Positions 9,001-18,623 of a stretch of DNA of 64,000 bases are shown here, piece by piece; within the stretch, counting starts at the first letter, position 1; each line of letters opens with the position of its first letter. The notes under the pieces are model-generated. The model did not search any database, had not been told where the DNA came from, and worked only from the letters and a program-made list of their open reading frames with translations. Position numbers and translations under genes: made by a program. Where the stretch lies: NCBI RefSeq assembly GCF_004752005.1, contig NZ_CP038493.1, forward strand, positions 868,001 through 932,000, given 5' to 3'. The stretch comes from Thalassotalea sp. HSM 43. GTDB taxonomy: Bacteria > Pseudomonadota > Gammaproteobacteria > Enterobacterales > Alteromonadaceae.

Positions 9001-10635
9001 TTATAAAATACTTTTTGGGATCACCCGTCGCCAGGTGAGACGTAATCGCTTAAGTATACCCGCCTCACTATCAGGATTAAAATCTTGCTTAGTCTGCCAA
9101 GCATTTTCTGACGCCATTTCAGTCAATATTTCTTGCCGTACTGCGGCGCTTATTTGTTTCGAAGGAAGTATGGTAACACTCTCGGTATTAAGGTTAGCGC
9201 TGCGTGGGTCCATATTAAAGGTGCCAATCACCGTAATGTTGTCATCAATCACCATGGTTTTTGCATGCAAGCCAAAAATCGGTGATTGATGACTTCCGTC
9301 TTTTAAATCCAATGCCATCACTTTTTGGCGGATTTGCGCATCAGGCTTAAACTCAAAAATCTGTACGCCCGTTGCCAGCAGTTGTTTGCGATCACGCTTA
9401 TAACCGCTAAAAGCCTCAAGATTATCGGTCGAAGCTAGACTATTGGTGAGTATTTTAACCTCTACGCCACGTTCAACAGTCTTTCGTAATAGCTGCTTGC
9501 CTTTGTCGGTGGTAATTAAATACGGGGTTTGAATAAGCACTGACGACTTAGCGCTGTTGATTAAATCGATTAACGTTTGCGTTGATTTACCTGAGCCAGC
9601 TAAAAAATTATCCGCATCATTTTTGCCTGGTGCATCGGCAATGTATTGCACACCTTTTAACCAGTGTAATTTGCCTTGTTCATTAACCTTACTAAACACC
9701 TTAGGTACTTGACCAATACGCTCTCGAATAATTGGCAAAAAGTTATTAGGCTCGCAGGCATATTGATGCAATTGAGTGAAATTTAAATCAGCAAAACCGT
9801 TACCTTTTTTTAGTAGTTTGGCGACAGGCACACTTAATTCATGTTGCCAATATTGGTCAAATGATGACTGTACTTGTTGGCTAATACCACCGAGTAGAAA
9901 TACATCGCGGTCGCGAAAGTTATATTGTTGATCATAGCCAAAATACTCATCGGCTACGTTACGCCCGCCAGTGATCACCATGTTGGAGTCAACAATAAAT
10001 GCTTTGTTATGCATACGCTGATTAAAATCATGAAAGTCAGTGGCTAAGTGATACAGTTTCTCAGCAAGGTTTTTACCAACATTTGCCAGAGGGTTGTAAA
10101 TTCGAACCTCTATATTAGGATGTGAGTCGATTTTTAATAGCTCGTCATCTTCGGCATCTATCATAATATCGTCGACCAACAGGCGCACTTTGACACCCCG
10201 CTCTGCCGCTTGCACTAAATAGTCGCTCGCGATCAAGCCGATATTGTCGGTACTAAAAATAAAGTACTGAATATCAATCGACGTTTCTGCCTGTGTGGTT
10301 AGCCAAGCTCGTGATAGCATGGCTTCACTGCCCTTTTCCAACACATAAACACCGGTACTATGCTGCATTTTGTCCGCAAATGGCTGCAATAAGTCGGTTA
10401 AACTGGCCTCAGATTGAGTTGCCATTTGGCAATGTTGATGGTGCGGCTCTTGTTCGTTTATTTTTGTTTTGCTCGCTGTGACGCTAGTAGCAACCGTATG
10501 CTGTAAGACGGCATGATTCGAAGCCAACGAATTAGATGACGGTTCGCTCAAAACTGTTATGCTTAATAGCGATAAGCCAGTAAGTAAACTGGCTTTGATA
10601 ACGCTCTTGCTGCGATGTTTAACGGAATGTTCCAT
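9001..10635 (-). CDS. Phospholipase D superfamily protein, cardiolipin synthase C-like (paralogue 1)
   Basis: A 544-residue protein with two HKD phosphodiesterase motifs: HNKAFIVD in the first half and HAKTMVID in the second, each followed by the usual GGRN or GTFN(M)DPRS segment. This architecture matches ClsC/YmdC-type cardiolipin synthases, which join two phospholipids by transphosphatidylation. The N-terminus has a hydrophobic signal or anchor segment (about residues 14-32). The frame could extend to a start near 10692, but the added residues do not look coding, so 10635 (MEHSVKHRS) is preferred although its ribosome site is weak. A paralogue lies at 20736-22286. The substrate is inferred from the family. 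Confidence 0.86.
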   Translation of the reverse strand: MEHSVKHRSKSVIKASLLTGLSLLSITVLSEPSSNSLASNHAVLQHTVATSVTASKTKINEQEPHHQHCQMATQSEASLTDLLQPFADKMQHSTGVYVLEKGSEAMLSRAWLTTQAETSIDIQYFIFSTDNIGLIASDYLVQAAERGVKVRLLVDDIMIDAEDDELLKIDSHPNIEVRIYNPLANVGKNLAEKLYHLATDFHDFNQRMHNKAFIVDSNMVITGGRNVADEYFGYDQQYNFRDRDVFLLGGISQQVQSSFDQYWQHELSVPVAKLLKKGNGFADLNFTQLHQYACEPNNFLPIIRERIGQVPKVFSKVNEQGKLHWLKGVQYIADAPGKNDADNFLAGSGKSTQTLIDLINSAKSSVLIQTPYLITTDKGKQLLRKTVERGVEVKILTNSLASTDNLEAFSGYKRDRKQLLATGVQIFEFKPDAQIRQKVMALDLKDGSHQSPIFGLHAKTMVIDDNITVIGTFNMDPRSANLNTESVTILPSKQISAAVRQEILTEMASENAWQTKQDFNPDSEAGILKRLRLTWRRVIPKSIL

Positions 10636-10727
10636 AACCGTATTTACTCTTATTTGGTAATTTACAAGGTTTACAATATTGTACATCAGCACAATTATGT
10701 AGTTAATATTGCCTGAGCCTGCTCAAT

Positions 10728-10790
10728 ATGTCGACTTTGTTAGAGCATGTCGACTTTGTTAGCGCATGTCGACTTTGCCAGAGCATGTCG
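10728..10790. repeat. 19-bp tandem repeat, about 3.3 copies
   Basis: Units start at 10728, 10747 and 10766 with consensus ATGTCGACTTTGTTAGAGC, and a partial fourth copy begins at 10785. It lies between the divergent starts of the phospholipase D-like gene and the HExxH peptidase gene. No coding potential. Confidence 0.9.
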
Positions 10791-10877
10791 GACTCGCTAA
10801 TGATCTTGCGCTGCAGCGCATGCGTTGAAACCTTATGCTGACTTTAATTGTCATACGACCATAGTGAGGTGAAAATT

Positions 10878-11819
10878 ATGTTTACAACATTGACCAAGGT
10901 GGCCTGTGCAATGCTGTGCGCATTAGCAAGCGCCAGCTGCTTTGCGGCAACACTAAACATAACCAGCAACAGTCAAGACAGTAAGCAAAAGCAAAAAATC
11001 GAATCCTGGTTGACCTTTGCCAAAACAGCAACGGAATCCACCTTAACAATCATCAAACAACCGGAACTGCCGATAACGGTGAGCGTGCAACGCTATGGCA
11101 CAGAGCCTGTACCTTGGGGTGAAGTGAAACGTGCCTCGCGCGGCAACGAAGAATATGACACCCTCAATTTTGTGGTTGGCGGTCGCGCCAGCTTAATGCA
11201 AATGCAACAAGACTGGACGGTTTACCATGAGATGGCGCACCTATATTTACCTTACATGGACTATCCGTCTTTTTGGATGAGCGAAGGCTTTGCCTCATAC
11301 ATGCAAAATGTGATTATGCTGCAGGCTAAAGTGTATGATAAACAAACCTTTATTTATAAAATCAAAGATGGCTTTCGCCGCGGTGAGAGTAACTGGCGCC
11401 GAGCGCCCGGCCCTTTAGCCGAGGTCAGCGATGATATGTGGCAAAAACGTGCATTTCGCCGAGTACATTGGTCTGGGGTTGCGTATTACTTAACCATAGA
11501 TAGTCAACTGCAACAGCAAGGCAGTTCATTAGCGAAAGTAGTTGAAGAGTATTACAACTGCTGTTTAACATCGTTTCAACGTGGCAAAAATTTGGCAGGA
11601 CAACTGGATAAAGTCAGCAAAACCAAATTGTTTTCAACCACGTTTGACGTATACCACCAACGCGAGGATTTCCCGCAGATTGACGATGCTCTGATTAACC
11701 AAGTCGCCAATTATTATCAGCAAAATAAAGCCGATATAGACGTTGCTGATGCTGATGCTGATAAGAGCCTAGGTGAGTCTGCAACTCTAGACAAAGCCGA
11801 GTTAACAAACGCCCAATAA
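10878..11819 (+). CDS. Secreted HExxH metallopeptidase (peptidase MA-like gluzincin)
   Basis: A 313-residue protein. An ATG at 10848 is in frame, but the one at 10878 follows GAGGTG at good spacing and begins a proper signal peptide (MFTTLTKVAC to CFA). The zinc signature is H117-E118-xx-H121 in YHEMAHLY, with a third ligand candidate E136 in SEGFASYMQ, giving a gluzincin HExxH...E site. This resembles the peptidase MA-like / DUF1570-type group. The C-terminus (about 290-313) is acidic and low in complexity. It is probably periplasmic or secreted; the substrate is unknown. It stands alone on the plus strand between minus-strand genes. Confidence 0.78.
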   Translation: MFTTLTKVACAMLCALASASCFAATLNITSNSQDSKQKQKIESWLTFAKTATESTLTIIKQPELPITVSVQRYGTEPVPWGEVKRASRGNEEYDTLNFVVGGRASLMQMQQDWTVYHEMAHLYLPYMDYPSFWMSEGFASYMQNVIMLQAKVYDKQTFIYKIKDGFRRGESNWRRAPGPLAEVSDDMWQKRAFRRVHWSGVAYYLTIDSQLQQQGSSLAKVVEEYYNCCLTSFQRGKNLAGQLDKVSKTKLFSTTFDVYHQREDFPQIDDALINQVANYYQQNKADIDVADADADKSLGESATLDKAELTNAQ

Positions 11820-11854
11820 GCCACAACAGTATGCAAGCGCTACGCTCTCAGAAC

Positions 11855-11902
11855 ATTGAGCTCTAACTGCATTGATTTCTAACTGCATTGAGCTCTACCA
11901 GC
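11855..11902. repeat. 16-bp tandem repeat, 3 copies
   Basis: Copies at 11855-11870, 11871-11886 and 11887-11902 (ATTGAGCTCTAACTGC, ATTGATTTCTAACTGC, ATTGAGCTCTACCAGC). It lies between the convergent ends of the HExxH peptidase gene and the ABC exporter gene. Confidence 0.88.
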
Positions 11903-11924
11903 ATAAAGCTATGCACATTGCAGC

Positions 11925-13754
11925 TTATTCCAAACCGAGAAAGCCGCCGGTTTGATGTGCCCAAAGCTGCGCATAAATGCCTTTTTTCGCCACCAATTGT
12001 TGATGATTACCTTGTTCGACGATTTTGCCTTGATCCAGCACAATAAGCCTGTCCATGGCGGCAATGGTTGACAGGCGATGAGCAATGGCAATCACTGTCT
12101 TACCTTCCATTAATTGATATAAGCTTGCCTGAATCGCCGCTTCGACTTCAGAATCAAGCGCCGATGTTGCTTCATCCAATAATAATATTGGCGCATTTTT
12201 TAACAACACTCGGGCGATGGCAATGCGTTGACGCTGACCACCCGATAATTTTACACCTCGCTCACCGACCTGCGCATCTAAGCCTTTATTGCCATGCGGG
12301 TCTGTAAGCGTGGCGATAAACTCACTGGCCTCGGCCTGCTCAATTGCCGCCAGTAGTTCGTCTTCACTGGCACTTGGTTTGCCATAAAGAATGTTTTCAC
12401 GAATAGAGCGATGCAATAACGAGGTATCTTGCGTAACCATGCCGATATGAGCCCGCAATGAGTCTTGTTTTATTTGGCTGATATCTTGTTCATCAATACT
12501 AATTCGACCTTTTTCTAGATCGTAAAATCGCATCAATAAGTTGACCATGGTTGACTTGCCCGCGCCAGAGCGTCCAACTAAACCAACTTTTTCACCCGGC
12601 TTTATCTGCAAATCAAGGCCATCGATTACACCGATATTTTCACCATAGTGAAAACTGACATTGCTAAATGAAATCGCCCCTTGGCTGACGTTTAAATCGC
12701 CAGCGTTTGCGGTATCTTGCACTGCCGTTGGTTTAGACAAGGTATTCATGCCATCAGCGACTGTGCCGATGTTTTCAAACAAACCGCTGACTTCCCACAT
12801 GATCCATTGTGACATGCTGCTTAAGCGCAATACCAAGGCGATGGCAACGGCTATCGCACCAACGCTTATCGCTTCAATCGTCCATAAGTAAATGGCAATC
12901 GCGGCAACGCTGAAAATCAATAGGTAATTAATTAACTGCACAGAGAAATTAATGCCGGTTACCATGCGCATTTGTCGATAAACGGTATCAAGAAAACCTT
13001 CCATACTCTGTTTAGCGTAGGCTGCTTCTTGATCGGTATGAGCGAACAACTTCACGGTTTGAATATTGGTGTAACTGTCGACTATGCGCCCGGTCATTAA
13101 CGAGCGCGCATCAGCCTGCTCGGTCGATACCCGCTTTAAGCGAGGTAGGAAATACACTTGCAATAACGCATAAGCGACCATCCATATCAGCATTGGCCAT
13201 AGCAGCCGTAAATCAGCATCCGCCATCATCACCGCCATCGTAACCACGTAAATGGTGATATACACCAAGACATCCAACAATTTGGTGACGGTTTCGCGCA
13301 CTGCCAGTGCGGTTTGCATCACCTTGGTCGCCACTCGTCCAGCAAAATCATCTTGATAAAACGACACACTTTGTCTGAGCATGTAACGATGCGCTGACCA
13401 GCGAATTGACATCGGATAGTTACCAAGCAGACCTTGATAGATAATCAATGCGTGTAGCAACACCAAAATTGGGATGACCACGACAACAATCAGGCCATAG
13501 GTTAATAACTTACCGCCTTCGTTTTGCCACAGCGTGTCTGGACTGTTGCTAGACAGCATATCGACTAATTGCCCCATCACACCAAACAATGACACCTCAA
13601 GAATGGCCAGTGCCGCCGTCAAAATAGACATAAAAACCAAAGGCAATTCAAAACCTTTGGTGTAATGGCGACAAAACTTCCACAACTTACCCGGTGGCTG
13701 GCTGACTTTATTTTCTGGTAGCGCGGCCACCCAAGATTCAAAAAGTTTGAACAT
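11925..13754 (-). CDS. ABC exporter, fused permease and ATPase
   Basis: A 609-residue half-transporter that would act as a homodimer or heterodimer. The N-terminal 340 residues hold about six membrane helices of the type IV exporter fold. The ATPase domain has Walker A GRSGAGKST (about 395), signature LSGGQRQR (about 505), Walker B LLLDEAT (about 525) and the switch His in IAIAHRLS. A TTG lies one codon upstream; the ATG at 13754 is preferred. It lies 50 bases downstream of the PepSY gene, so it may be the last gene of the copper-related unit, but the substrate (lipid, drug or peptide) is not evident. Confidence 0.9.
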   Translation of the reverse strand: MFKLFESWVAALPENKVSQPPGKLWKFCRHYTKGFELPLVFMSILTAALAILEVSLFGVMGQLVDMLSSNSPDTLWQNEGGKLLTYGLIVVVVIPILVLLHALIIYQGLLGNYPMSIRWSAHRYMLRQSVSFYQDDFAGRVATKVMQTALAVRETVTKLLDVLVYITIYVVTMAVMMADADLRLLWPMLIWMVAYALLQVYFLPRLKRVSTEQADARSLMTGRIVDSYTNIQTVKLFAHTDQEAAYAKQSMEGFLDTVYRQMRMVTGINFSVQLINYLLIFSVAAIAIYLWTIEAISVGAIAVAIALVLRLSSMSQWIMWEVSGLFENIGTVADGMNTLSKPTAVQDTANAGDLNVSQGAISFSNVSFHYGENIGVIDGLDLQIKPGEKVGLVGRSGAGKSTMVNLLMRFYDLEKGRISIDEQDISQIKQDSLRAHIGMVTQDTSLLHRSIRENILYGKPSASEDELLAAIEQAEASEFIATLTDPHGNKGLDAQVGERGVKLSGGQRQRIAIARVLLKNAPILLLDEATSALDSEVEAAIQASLYQLMEGKTVIAIAHRLSTIAAMDRLIVLDQGKIVEQGNHQQLVAKKGIYAQLWAHQTGGFLGLE

Positions 13755-13807
13755 CAAAGATCTCTATTGTGTTAAGTAAGGGGATACGTCGGTATGAATA
13801 TGACTAA

Positions 13808-15397
13808 TTATGAGACAAAGCCACCGGCTTTACGAATTGTCAGGCGCTTTCTCTGCAATGACTTTAACAGCCAAATCACCCCGGTGATAGACATCAGCAG
13901 GCTGAGCAATGAAAAACAGATAATGAGCCAGTGGTTAAAACTGCCGTTATTGGCGTAATCCATAAAGTGCAGTTTTAGCATTAAATCATCAATTCGAGTG
14001 TTTGTAGTCGATACATCAATTAAACCGCCATGTTGTGCATCAATATACAGATAAGTTTGTTGCGCATCAGCTAACGAAAGACGCCAATATGGGTTGCTGA
14101 AACCGGCGATATCGCGAGAAAACACACCATCTTTGGGCATTCCATAAAAGTATTTAGTATCACTAATGTGTTGTGGCTGAGGATTAAGCGCCGCCGCTAA
14201 ATTTACTACTGATGCTTTATCCAGCACCACAGGTTGCCCTGTTTGCGCATGCAATAATAGCTGTTTGCGTGGCTGATACTGATGAGCACCACGATAGAAG
14301 GTGAGTAAATAATGCGGAGCATCAAAGCGCCAGATCAGCTCAACAGACTGCAGAGCTATCTGATCATTAGCAGCCTGGCCGCTTAATTTTGATCTGAGCA
14401 TAGCGATGTCCAGCAAACGGGAGGTATTGGCCAATGAGTTTGCCCAGTTTTGCGGCCACTGCGGTTGTTTTGGTAACACCACTTTTTCACTGAATCCGGC
14501 TAAATACAAACCGGAGATTAACCAAAGTAAAAATTGTATGACCACTAAAGCGGACACCAGTTTATGTATCGCTTGGTACCATTTAGAACGAACTCGCAAC
14601 AGCTGCTTAGTACCATCCGCCGAGCTTAGCGTGGTTATACGGCTAAATTTATTAGCGAGCCATTTTATGGTCAGAATTAACCCTGCCAATGTGGCCAATA
14701 GCGCCAAAATGGATAAACCCCATAAATACGGGTTATTAATGTCAGCACCATCGTCGTAATCAACAATGTGCAGTCGCCACATCCAATCAAAAATACGCCA
14801 CAAATGGTGGCGAATATTTACCACTTCACCGGAAAAATGGTCGATATAGACGGTGGTTGCTAAACCATCATCAAACTGGACTTGCCAGACTGGCAGCTTG
14901 CGAGGAGATATTTCTTCAACTGGGTGTTGCGCGCTAAGCAACTCAATTGAGGCAATATTGCTGTTGTTAGCTTTGTTAGCTTTGTTAGCATTGTTCGCGG
15001 TGTTAGCGTCGTTAGCGTCGTTAGCGGCTAAAGTAATGCGTCGCTTGGCGATATCTATCGCCATTTGCCGATCAATCGTATTTAACAAGTCGCCGCTAAC
15101 GGCATCGATTAATAACCACTTATTATCATGCTGGTCAGATTGCAGTCGATACACTTGCCTGTTGGCATAAGCCTGCAGTTGAACGTTTTTGGCATCAGGG
15201 TAACGCTGTAATAGCTCATTTATTGAAAAGCGAACCTTGTCGAGATCAATTGCGCTAGCTTTATTTAACACCGACTCGCCATGAATACCATGGATGTCCT
15301 GACTGACCATGTAAAGGCCAGACAGACTCCAAATTAAAAACTGAATACCAATAAAGTACATCAGCCATTTGTGGTATTTACGCGCCAGTTTGAGCAT
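13808..15397 (-). CDS. PepSY-associated transmembrane protein
   Basis: A 529-residue membrane protein with about four to five hydrophobic helices: one near residues 10-30, one around 225-245, one around 280-305 and one near the C-terminus (about 490-515), with large periplasmic PepSY-like segments between. It resembles PepSY_TM proteins, some of which are linked to iron or copper reduction at the inner membrane. It follows cusA by about 100 bases on the same strand, which suggests a role in copper handling. An odd feature is an Asn/Ala-rich tract (about residues 123-143) encoded by a 9-bp minisatellite (14967-15029). The biochemical function is inferred. Confidence 0.75.
   Translation of the reverse strand: MLKLARKYHKWLMYFIGIQFLIWSLSGLYMVSQDIHGIHGESVLNKASAIDLDKVRFSINELLQRYPDAKNVQLQAYANRQVYRLQSDQHDNKWLLIDAVSGDLLNTIDRQMAIDIAKRRITLAANDANDANTANNANKANKANNSNIASIELLSAQHPVEEISPRKLPVWQVQFDDGLATTVYIDHFSGEVVNIRHHLWRIFDWMWRLHIVDYDDGADINNPYLWGLSILALLATLAGLILTIKWLANKFSRITTLSSADGTKQLLRVRSKWYQAIHKLVSALVVIQFLLWLISGLYLAGFSEKVVLPKQPQWPQNWANSLANTSRLLDIAMLRSKLSGQAANDQIALQSVELIWRFDAPHYLLTFYRGAHQYQPRKQLLLHAQTGQPVVLDKASVVNLAAALNPQPQHISDTKYFYGMPKDGVFSRDIAGFSNPYWRLSLADAQQTYLYIDAQHGGLIDVSTTNTRIDDLMLKLHFMDYANNGSFNHWLIICFSLLSLLMSITGVIWLLKSLQRKRLTIRKAGGFVS
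14967..15029. repeat. 9-bp in-frame minisatellite inside the PepSY gene
   Basis: Six full copies of a unit close to TTAGCTTTG / TTAGCGTCG plus a partial seventh. Because the unit is nine bases, gains or losses keep the frame and only change the number of Asn-x-Ala triplets in the periplasmic region. Confidence 0.9.
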
Positions 15398-15452
15398 GCG
15401 TTATTCTTCTTATTCCTTGCACCTAGGTGCTCGACGTTTATCTCCGCCAAGG

Positions 15453-15494
15453 CACATAGGTCTGCCCACATAGGTCTGCCCACATGGGTGTGCC
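15453..15494. repeat. 14-bp tandem repeat, 3 copies
   Basis: Two identical copies of CACATAGGTCTGCC (15453-15466, 15467-15480) and a third with two changes (15481-15494), directly after the cusA stop and before the PepSY start. Confidence 0.92.
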
Positions 15495-15499
15495 GCTAA

Positions 15500-18400
15500 T
15501 CAGTCCAGTTTGACATATTCGCGGCGTTTAACCAAGGCAAAAACAGCAGGTAAAAGTAGCAATGCTAAGACTAAGGCACTGCTCATGCCACCTACCATAG
15601 GCGCGGCAATACGGCTCATGACTTCAGAGCCTGTACCTGTGCCATACAAGATAGGCATTAAGCCAATAATAATGGTCGCAACTGTCATAATTACCGGTCT
15701 AATTCGTTTACTGGCACCATCGACGATGGCTTGTCGAAATTCAACGTCGGTAAGCTGAGATTGTTGTCTATCCTGCTTAGCATCGGTCAGAGATTGATTT
15801 AAGTAGACGAGCATAAGCACGCCAATTTCAACCGCAACACCAGCTAAAGCGATAAAGCCTACGCCAACGGCAACCGAGAAATAAAAGCCTTCGAGGTAAA
15901 GCAGCCATAAGCCACCGACCATGGCCATCGGTAGGGTTAATAAAATAATCATAACCTCGCTAAAACGACGAAAGTTTAGATAAAGCAAAACGACAATGAT
16001 CGCCAATGTCAGCGGCAGTACAAAACTCAGTTTTTGTTGTGCCCGCAACATGTATTCGTATTGGCCTGCAAAGTTTACCGAATACCCCGCCGGCAGATCC
16101 AACTGCTCGGCTAATAATGATTTAGCGTTTTGTACGTAACTGCCAATATCGACGTTTTCAATGTCGATAAAGGTCCAGCCATTAATGCGCGCATTTTCAC
16201 TCTTGATCCCTGGCGGGCCGTCTTCAATGGCTATACTGGCAATCTCGCCAAGGGCGATATGTTGACCATCCGGTGTAATGACAGGCAATAGTGCTAATGC
16301 CTGTGGCGAGTTGCGGTAATCTTGCCCATAGCGCATGTTAACCGGGTAGCGAGCCAGACCTTCAACGGTTTGTGTGACTTGTCTACCGCCAACGGCGGTA
16401 CTGATGATTTGCTGCACATCGGCGATATTAAGACCATAACGCGCCGCCGCGAGGCGATTGATGTCGATAGTTAAGTAACGCCCACCCGCGACTCGCTCAG
16501 AATAAACCGAGGCGGTACCAGCAAGATCAGATAACAAGGTTTCAATATCTTGGCCTATACGTTCAATAACACGCAAATCAGCGCCAGCAACCTTGATGCC
16601 GACCGGTGTTTTTACACCAGTTGCCAGCATATCAATGCGTGTTTTTATGGGCATAACCCAAGCATTAGTTAGCCCAGGGAATTTTACCCGTTGGTCTAAT
16701 TCGGCAATGATGTCATCGGTGCTAATGCCTTCACGCCAAAGGTGTCTCGGTTTAAGCTGAATAAAGGTTTCGATCATTGTCAGCGGCGCTGGATCCGTTG
16801 CTGTTTGCGCTCTACCGACTTTGCCAAACACGTTTTCCACTTCAGGAATGGTGCGGATTAATTTGTCGGTTTGTTGCAATAACTCGCGTGCTTTACCTAT
16901 CGATATGCCAGGGTATGTGGTTGGCATATACATTAGATCCCCTTCATCAAGCTCTGGCATAAATTCACTGCCGATTTTGTCCGCGGGATAAAAGCCTAAC
17001 ACCGTCACCACAATTGCAACAATAACGGTGATTTTTGGGAAGCGTACCACGAGCTTAACGACTGGCGTATATAGCGCAATTAATAAGCGGTTAAGTGGGT
17101 TCTTTTGCTCACTGATCACGTTACCGCGAATAAAGTAGCCCATAAGAACCGGCGTTAGGGTAATTGCTAAACCTGCGGCCGCTGCCATGGCATACGTTTT
17201 GGTATAAGCCAATGGCGCGAACATGCGCCCTTCTTGTGCTTCAAGAATAAACACGGGCAAAAAGCTGACGGTGATAATTAACAAACTGAAGAACAGTGCC
17301 GGCCCGACTTCAGTGGCAGATTTGGTCACGATTTGCCAACGATTCTCCGCCGTTAATGGTGTTTTTTGCATATGCTTGTGCATATTTTCAATCATCACAA
17401 TAGCGCCATCGGTCATCGCACCAATAGCAATGGCAATGCCACCGAGTGACATAATATTGGCGTTGATGCCTTGTAAATTCATGATGATGAAGGCAGCTAG
17501 AATGCCTAAAGGTAAACTGATGACTGCGACTAGTGCTGAGCGAATATGAAATAAGAACAGCACACAAACCAGTACCACCACCAATAACTCTTCGCTTAGT
17601 TTTTGCCAGAGGTTGTCAACGGCTCGATCGATTAATGCCGAACGGTCGTAAACGGTAACAATTTCAACGCCTTGCGGCAGGCCCTTTTTTAGCTCTGCTA
17701 ACTTAGTGCGAATGCCATCGATGGTAGTTTCGGCATTTTCACCAAAGCGCATGACCACCACACCGCCAACGACTTCACCTTCACCGTTAAGCTCAGCCAC
17801 GCCGCGGCGCATTTGCGGCCCCAGTCGCACCTCAGCAATATCTTTCACCGTTAATGGTACGCCTTTGTCATTACTACCAAGGGGGATGGTTTCAATATCG
17901 GCTATTGAATTGATGTAGCCTTTACTGGTGACCATGTATTCCGCTTCAGCCATCTCAATAACCGAGGCGCCCATTTCTTGATTGCCTTGTTGAAGCGCCA
18001 TTTCTAAACGAGACAATGGAATGTTATAAGCGCGCAATTTATTAACGTCGATTTGCACCTGATACTGTTTCACCATGCCGCCGACTCGAGCGACTTCGCT
18101 GACACCAGGAACGGTTTGCAACTCATAACGTAAAAACCAATCTTGAATACTGGTCAACTCAGCAAGGTCGTGTTGCCCCGTGGTATCCTTCAAAGCATAA
18201 AGATAGACCCAGCCGACGCCGGTCGCATCGGGTCCTAATTGTGGTTTTACCCCTTGCGGCAAATCTTGACTGGCTTGATCCAAATACTCCAAAACTCGAG
18301 AGCGTGCCCAATATAAATCGGTGTCATCTGAAAAAATGACGTAGACATAGGAGTCGCCAAAAAAAGAGAATCCTCGTACCGTCTTAGCCCCAGGCACAGA

Positions 18401-18622
18401 CAACAAGGCACTGGTAAGCGGAAAAGTTACTTGGTCTTGCACAACCTGTGGCGATTGTCCCGGATAACTGGTTTTCACTATCACCTGCACATCCGACAAA
18501 TCAGGGATCGCATCAACAGGTGTATTTTTTACCGAGTAAATACCCGCCAATACCAGAATGATACTGGCAATAAGCACAAGTACGCGATTAGCAATGCAAT
18601 AGCGAATAATGGCGGCGATCAT
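15500..18622 (-). CDS. cusA: CusA-type copper/silver RND efflux pump
   Basis: A 1040-residue heavy-metal RND transporter that moves monovalent metal from periplasm or cytoplasm to the outside using proton flow. Twelve membrane helices and two large periplasmic loops are apparent, and helix 4 has the HME signature (GAMTDGAIVMIEN, about 400). The three methionines that bind Cu(I)/Ag(I) in E. coli CusA have equivalents here: MYMPTTYPG (about 566), APLTMIET (about 616) and RIDMLATG (about 663). This argues for Cu/Ag rather than Zn/Co. The ATG at 18622 follows GGGGAG and begins MIAAIIRY; the frame's earlier start at 18655 would overlap cusB. It starts one base after the cusB stop. No TolC-like gene is visible nearby. 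Confidence 0.95.
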   Translation of the reverse strand: MIAAIIRYCIANRVLVLIASIILVLAGIYSVKNTPVDAIPDLSDVQVIVKTSYPGQSPQVVQDQVTFPLTSALLSVPGAKTVRGFSFFGDSYVYVIFSDDTDLYWARSRVLEYLDQASQDLPQGVKPQLGPDATGVGWVYLYALKDTTGQHDLAELTSIQDWFLRYELQTVPGVSEVARVGGMVKQYQVQIDVNKLRAYNIPLSRLEMALQQGNQEMGASVIEMAEAEYMVTSKGYINSIADIETIPLGSNDKGVPLTVKDIAEVRLGPQMRRGVAELNGEGEVVGGVVVMRFGENAETTIDGIRTKLAELKKGLPQGVEIVTVYDRSALIDRAVDNLWQKLSEELLVVVLVCVLFLFHIRSALVAVISLPLGILAAFIIMNLQGINANIMSLGGIAIAIGAMTDGAIVMIENMHKHMQKTPLTAENRWQIVTKSATEVGPALFFSLLIITVSFLPVFILEAQEGRMFAPLAYTKTYAMAAAAGLAITLTPVLMGYFIRGNVISEQKNPLNRLLIALYTPVVKLVVRFPKITVIVAIVVTVLGFYPADKIGSEFMPELDEGDLMYMPTTYPGISIGKARELLQQTDKLIRTIPEVENVFGKVGRAQTATDPAPLTMIETFIQLKPRHLWREGISTDDIIAELDQRVKFPGLTNAWVMPIKTRIDMLATGVKTPVGIKVAGADLRVIERIGQDIETLLSDLAGTASVYSERVAGGRYLTIDINRLAAARYGLNIADVQQIISTAVGGRQVTQTVEGLARYPVNMRYGQDYRNSPQALALLPVITPDGQHIALGEIASIAIEDGPPGIKSENARINGWTFIDIENVDIGSYVQNAKSLLAEQLDLPAGYSVNFAGQYEYMLRAQQKLSFVLPLTLAIIVVLLYLNFRRFSEVMIILLTLPMAMVGGLWLLYLEGFYFSVAVGVGFIALAGVAVEIGVLMLVYLNQSLTDAKQDRQQSQLTDVEFRQAIVDGASKRIRPVIMTVATIIIGLMPILYGTGTGSEVMSRIAAPMVGGMSSALVLALLLLPAVFALVKRREYVKLD

Positions 18623-18623
18623 G

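Noticed and set aside
10848-10877. Earlier ATG for the HExxH peptidase
   Set aside because: The extra ten residues would precede and spoil the signal peptide, whereas GAGGTG is well placed for the ATG at 10878.
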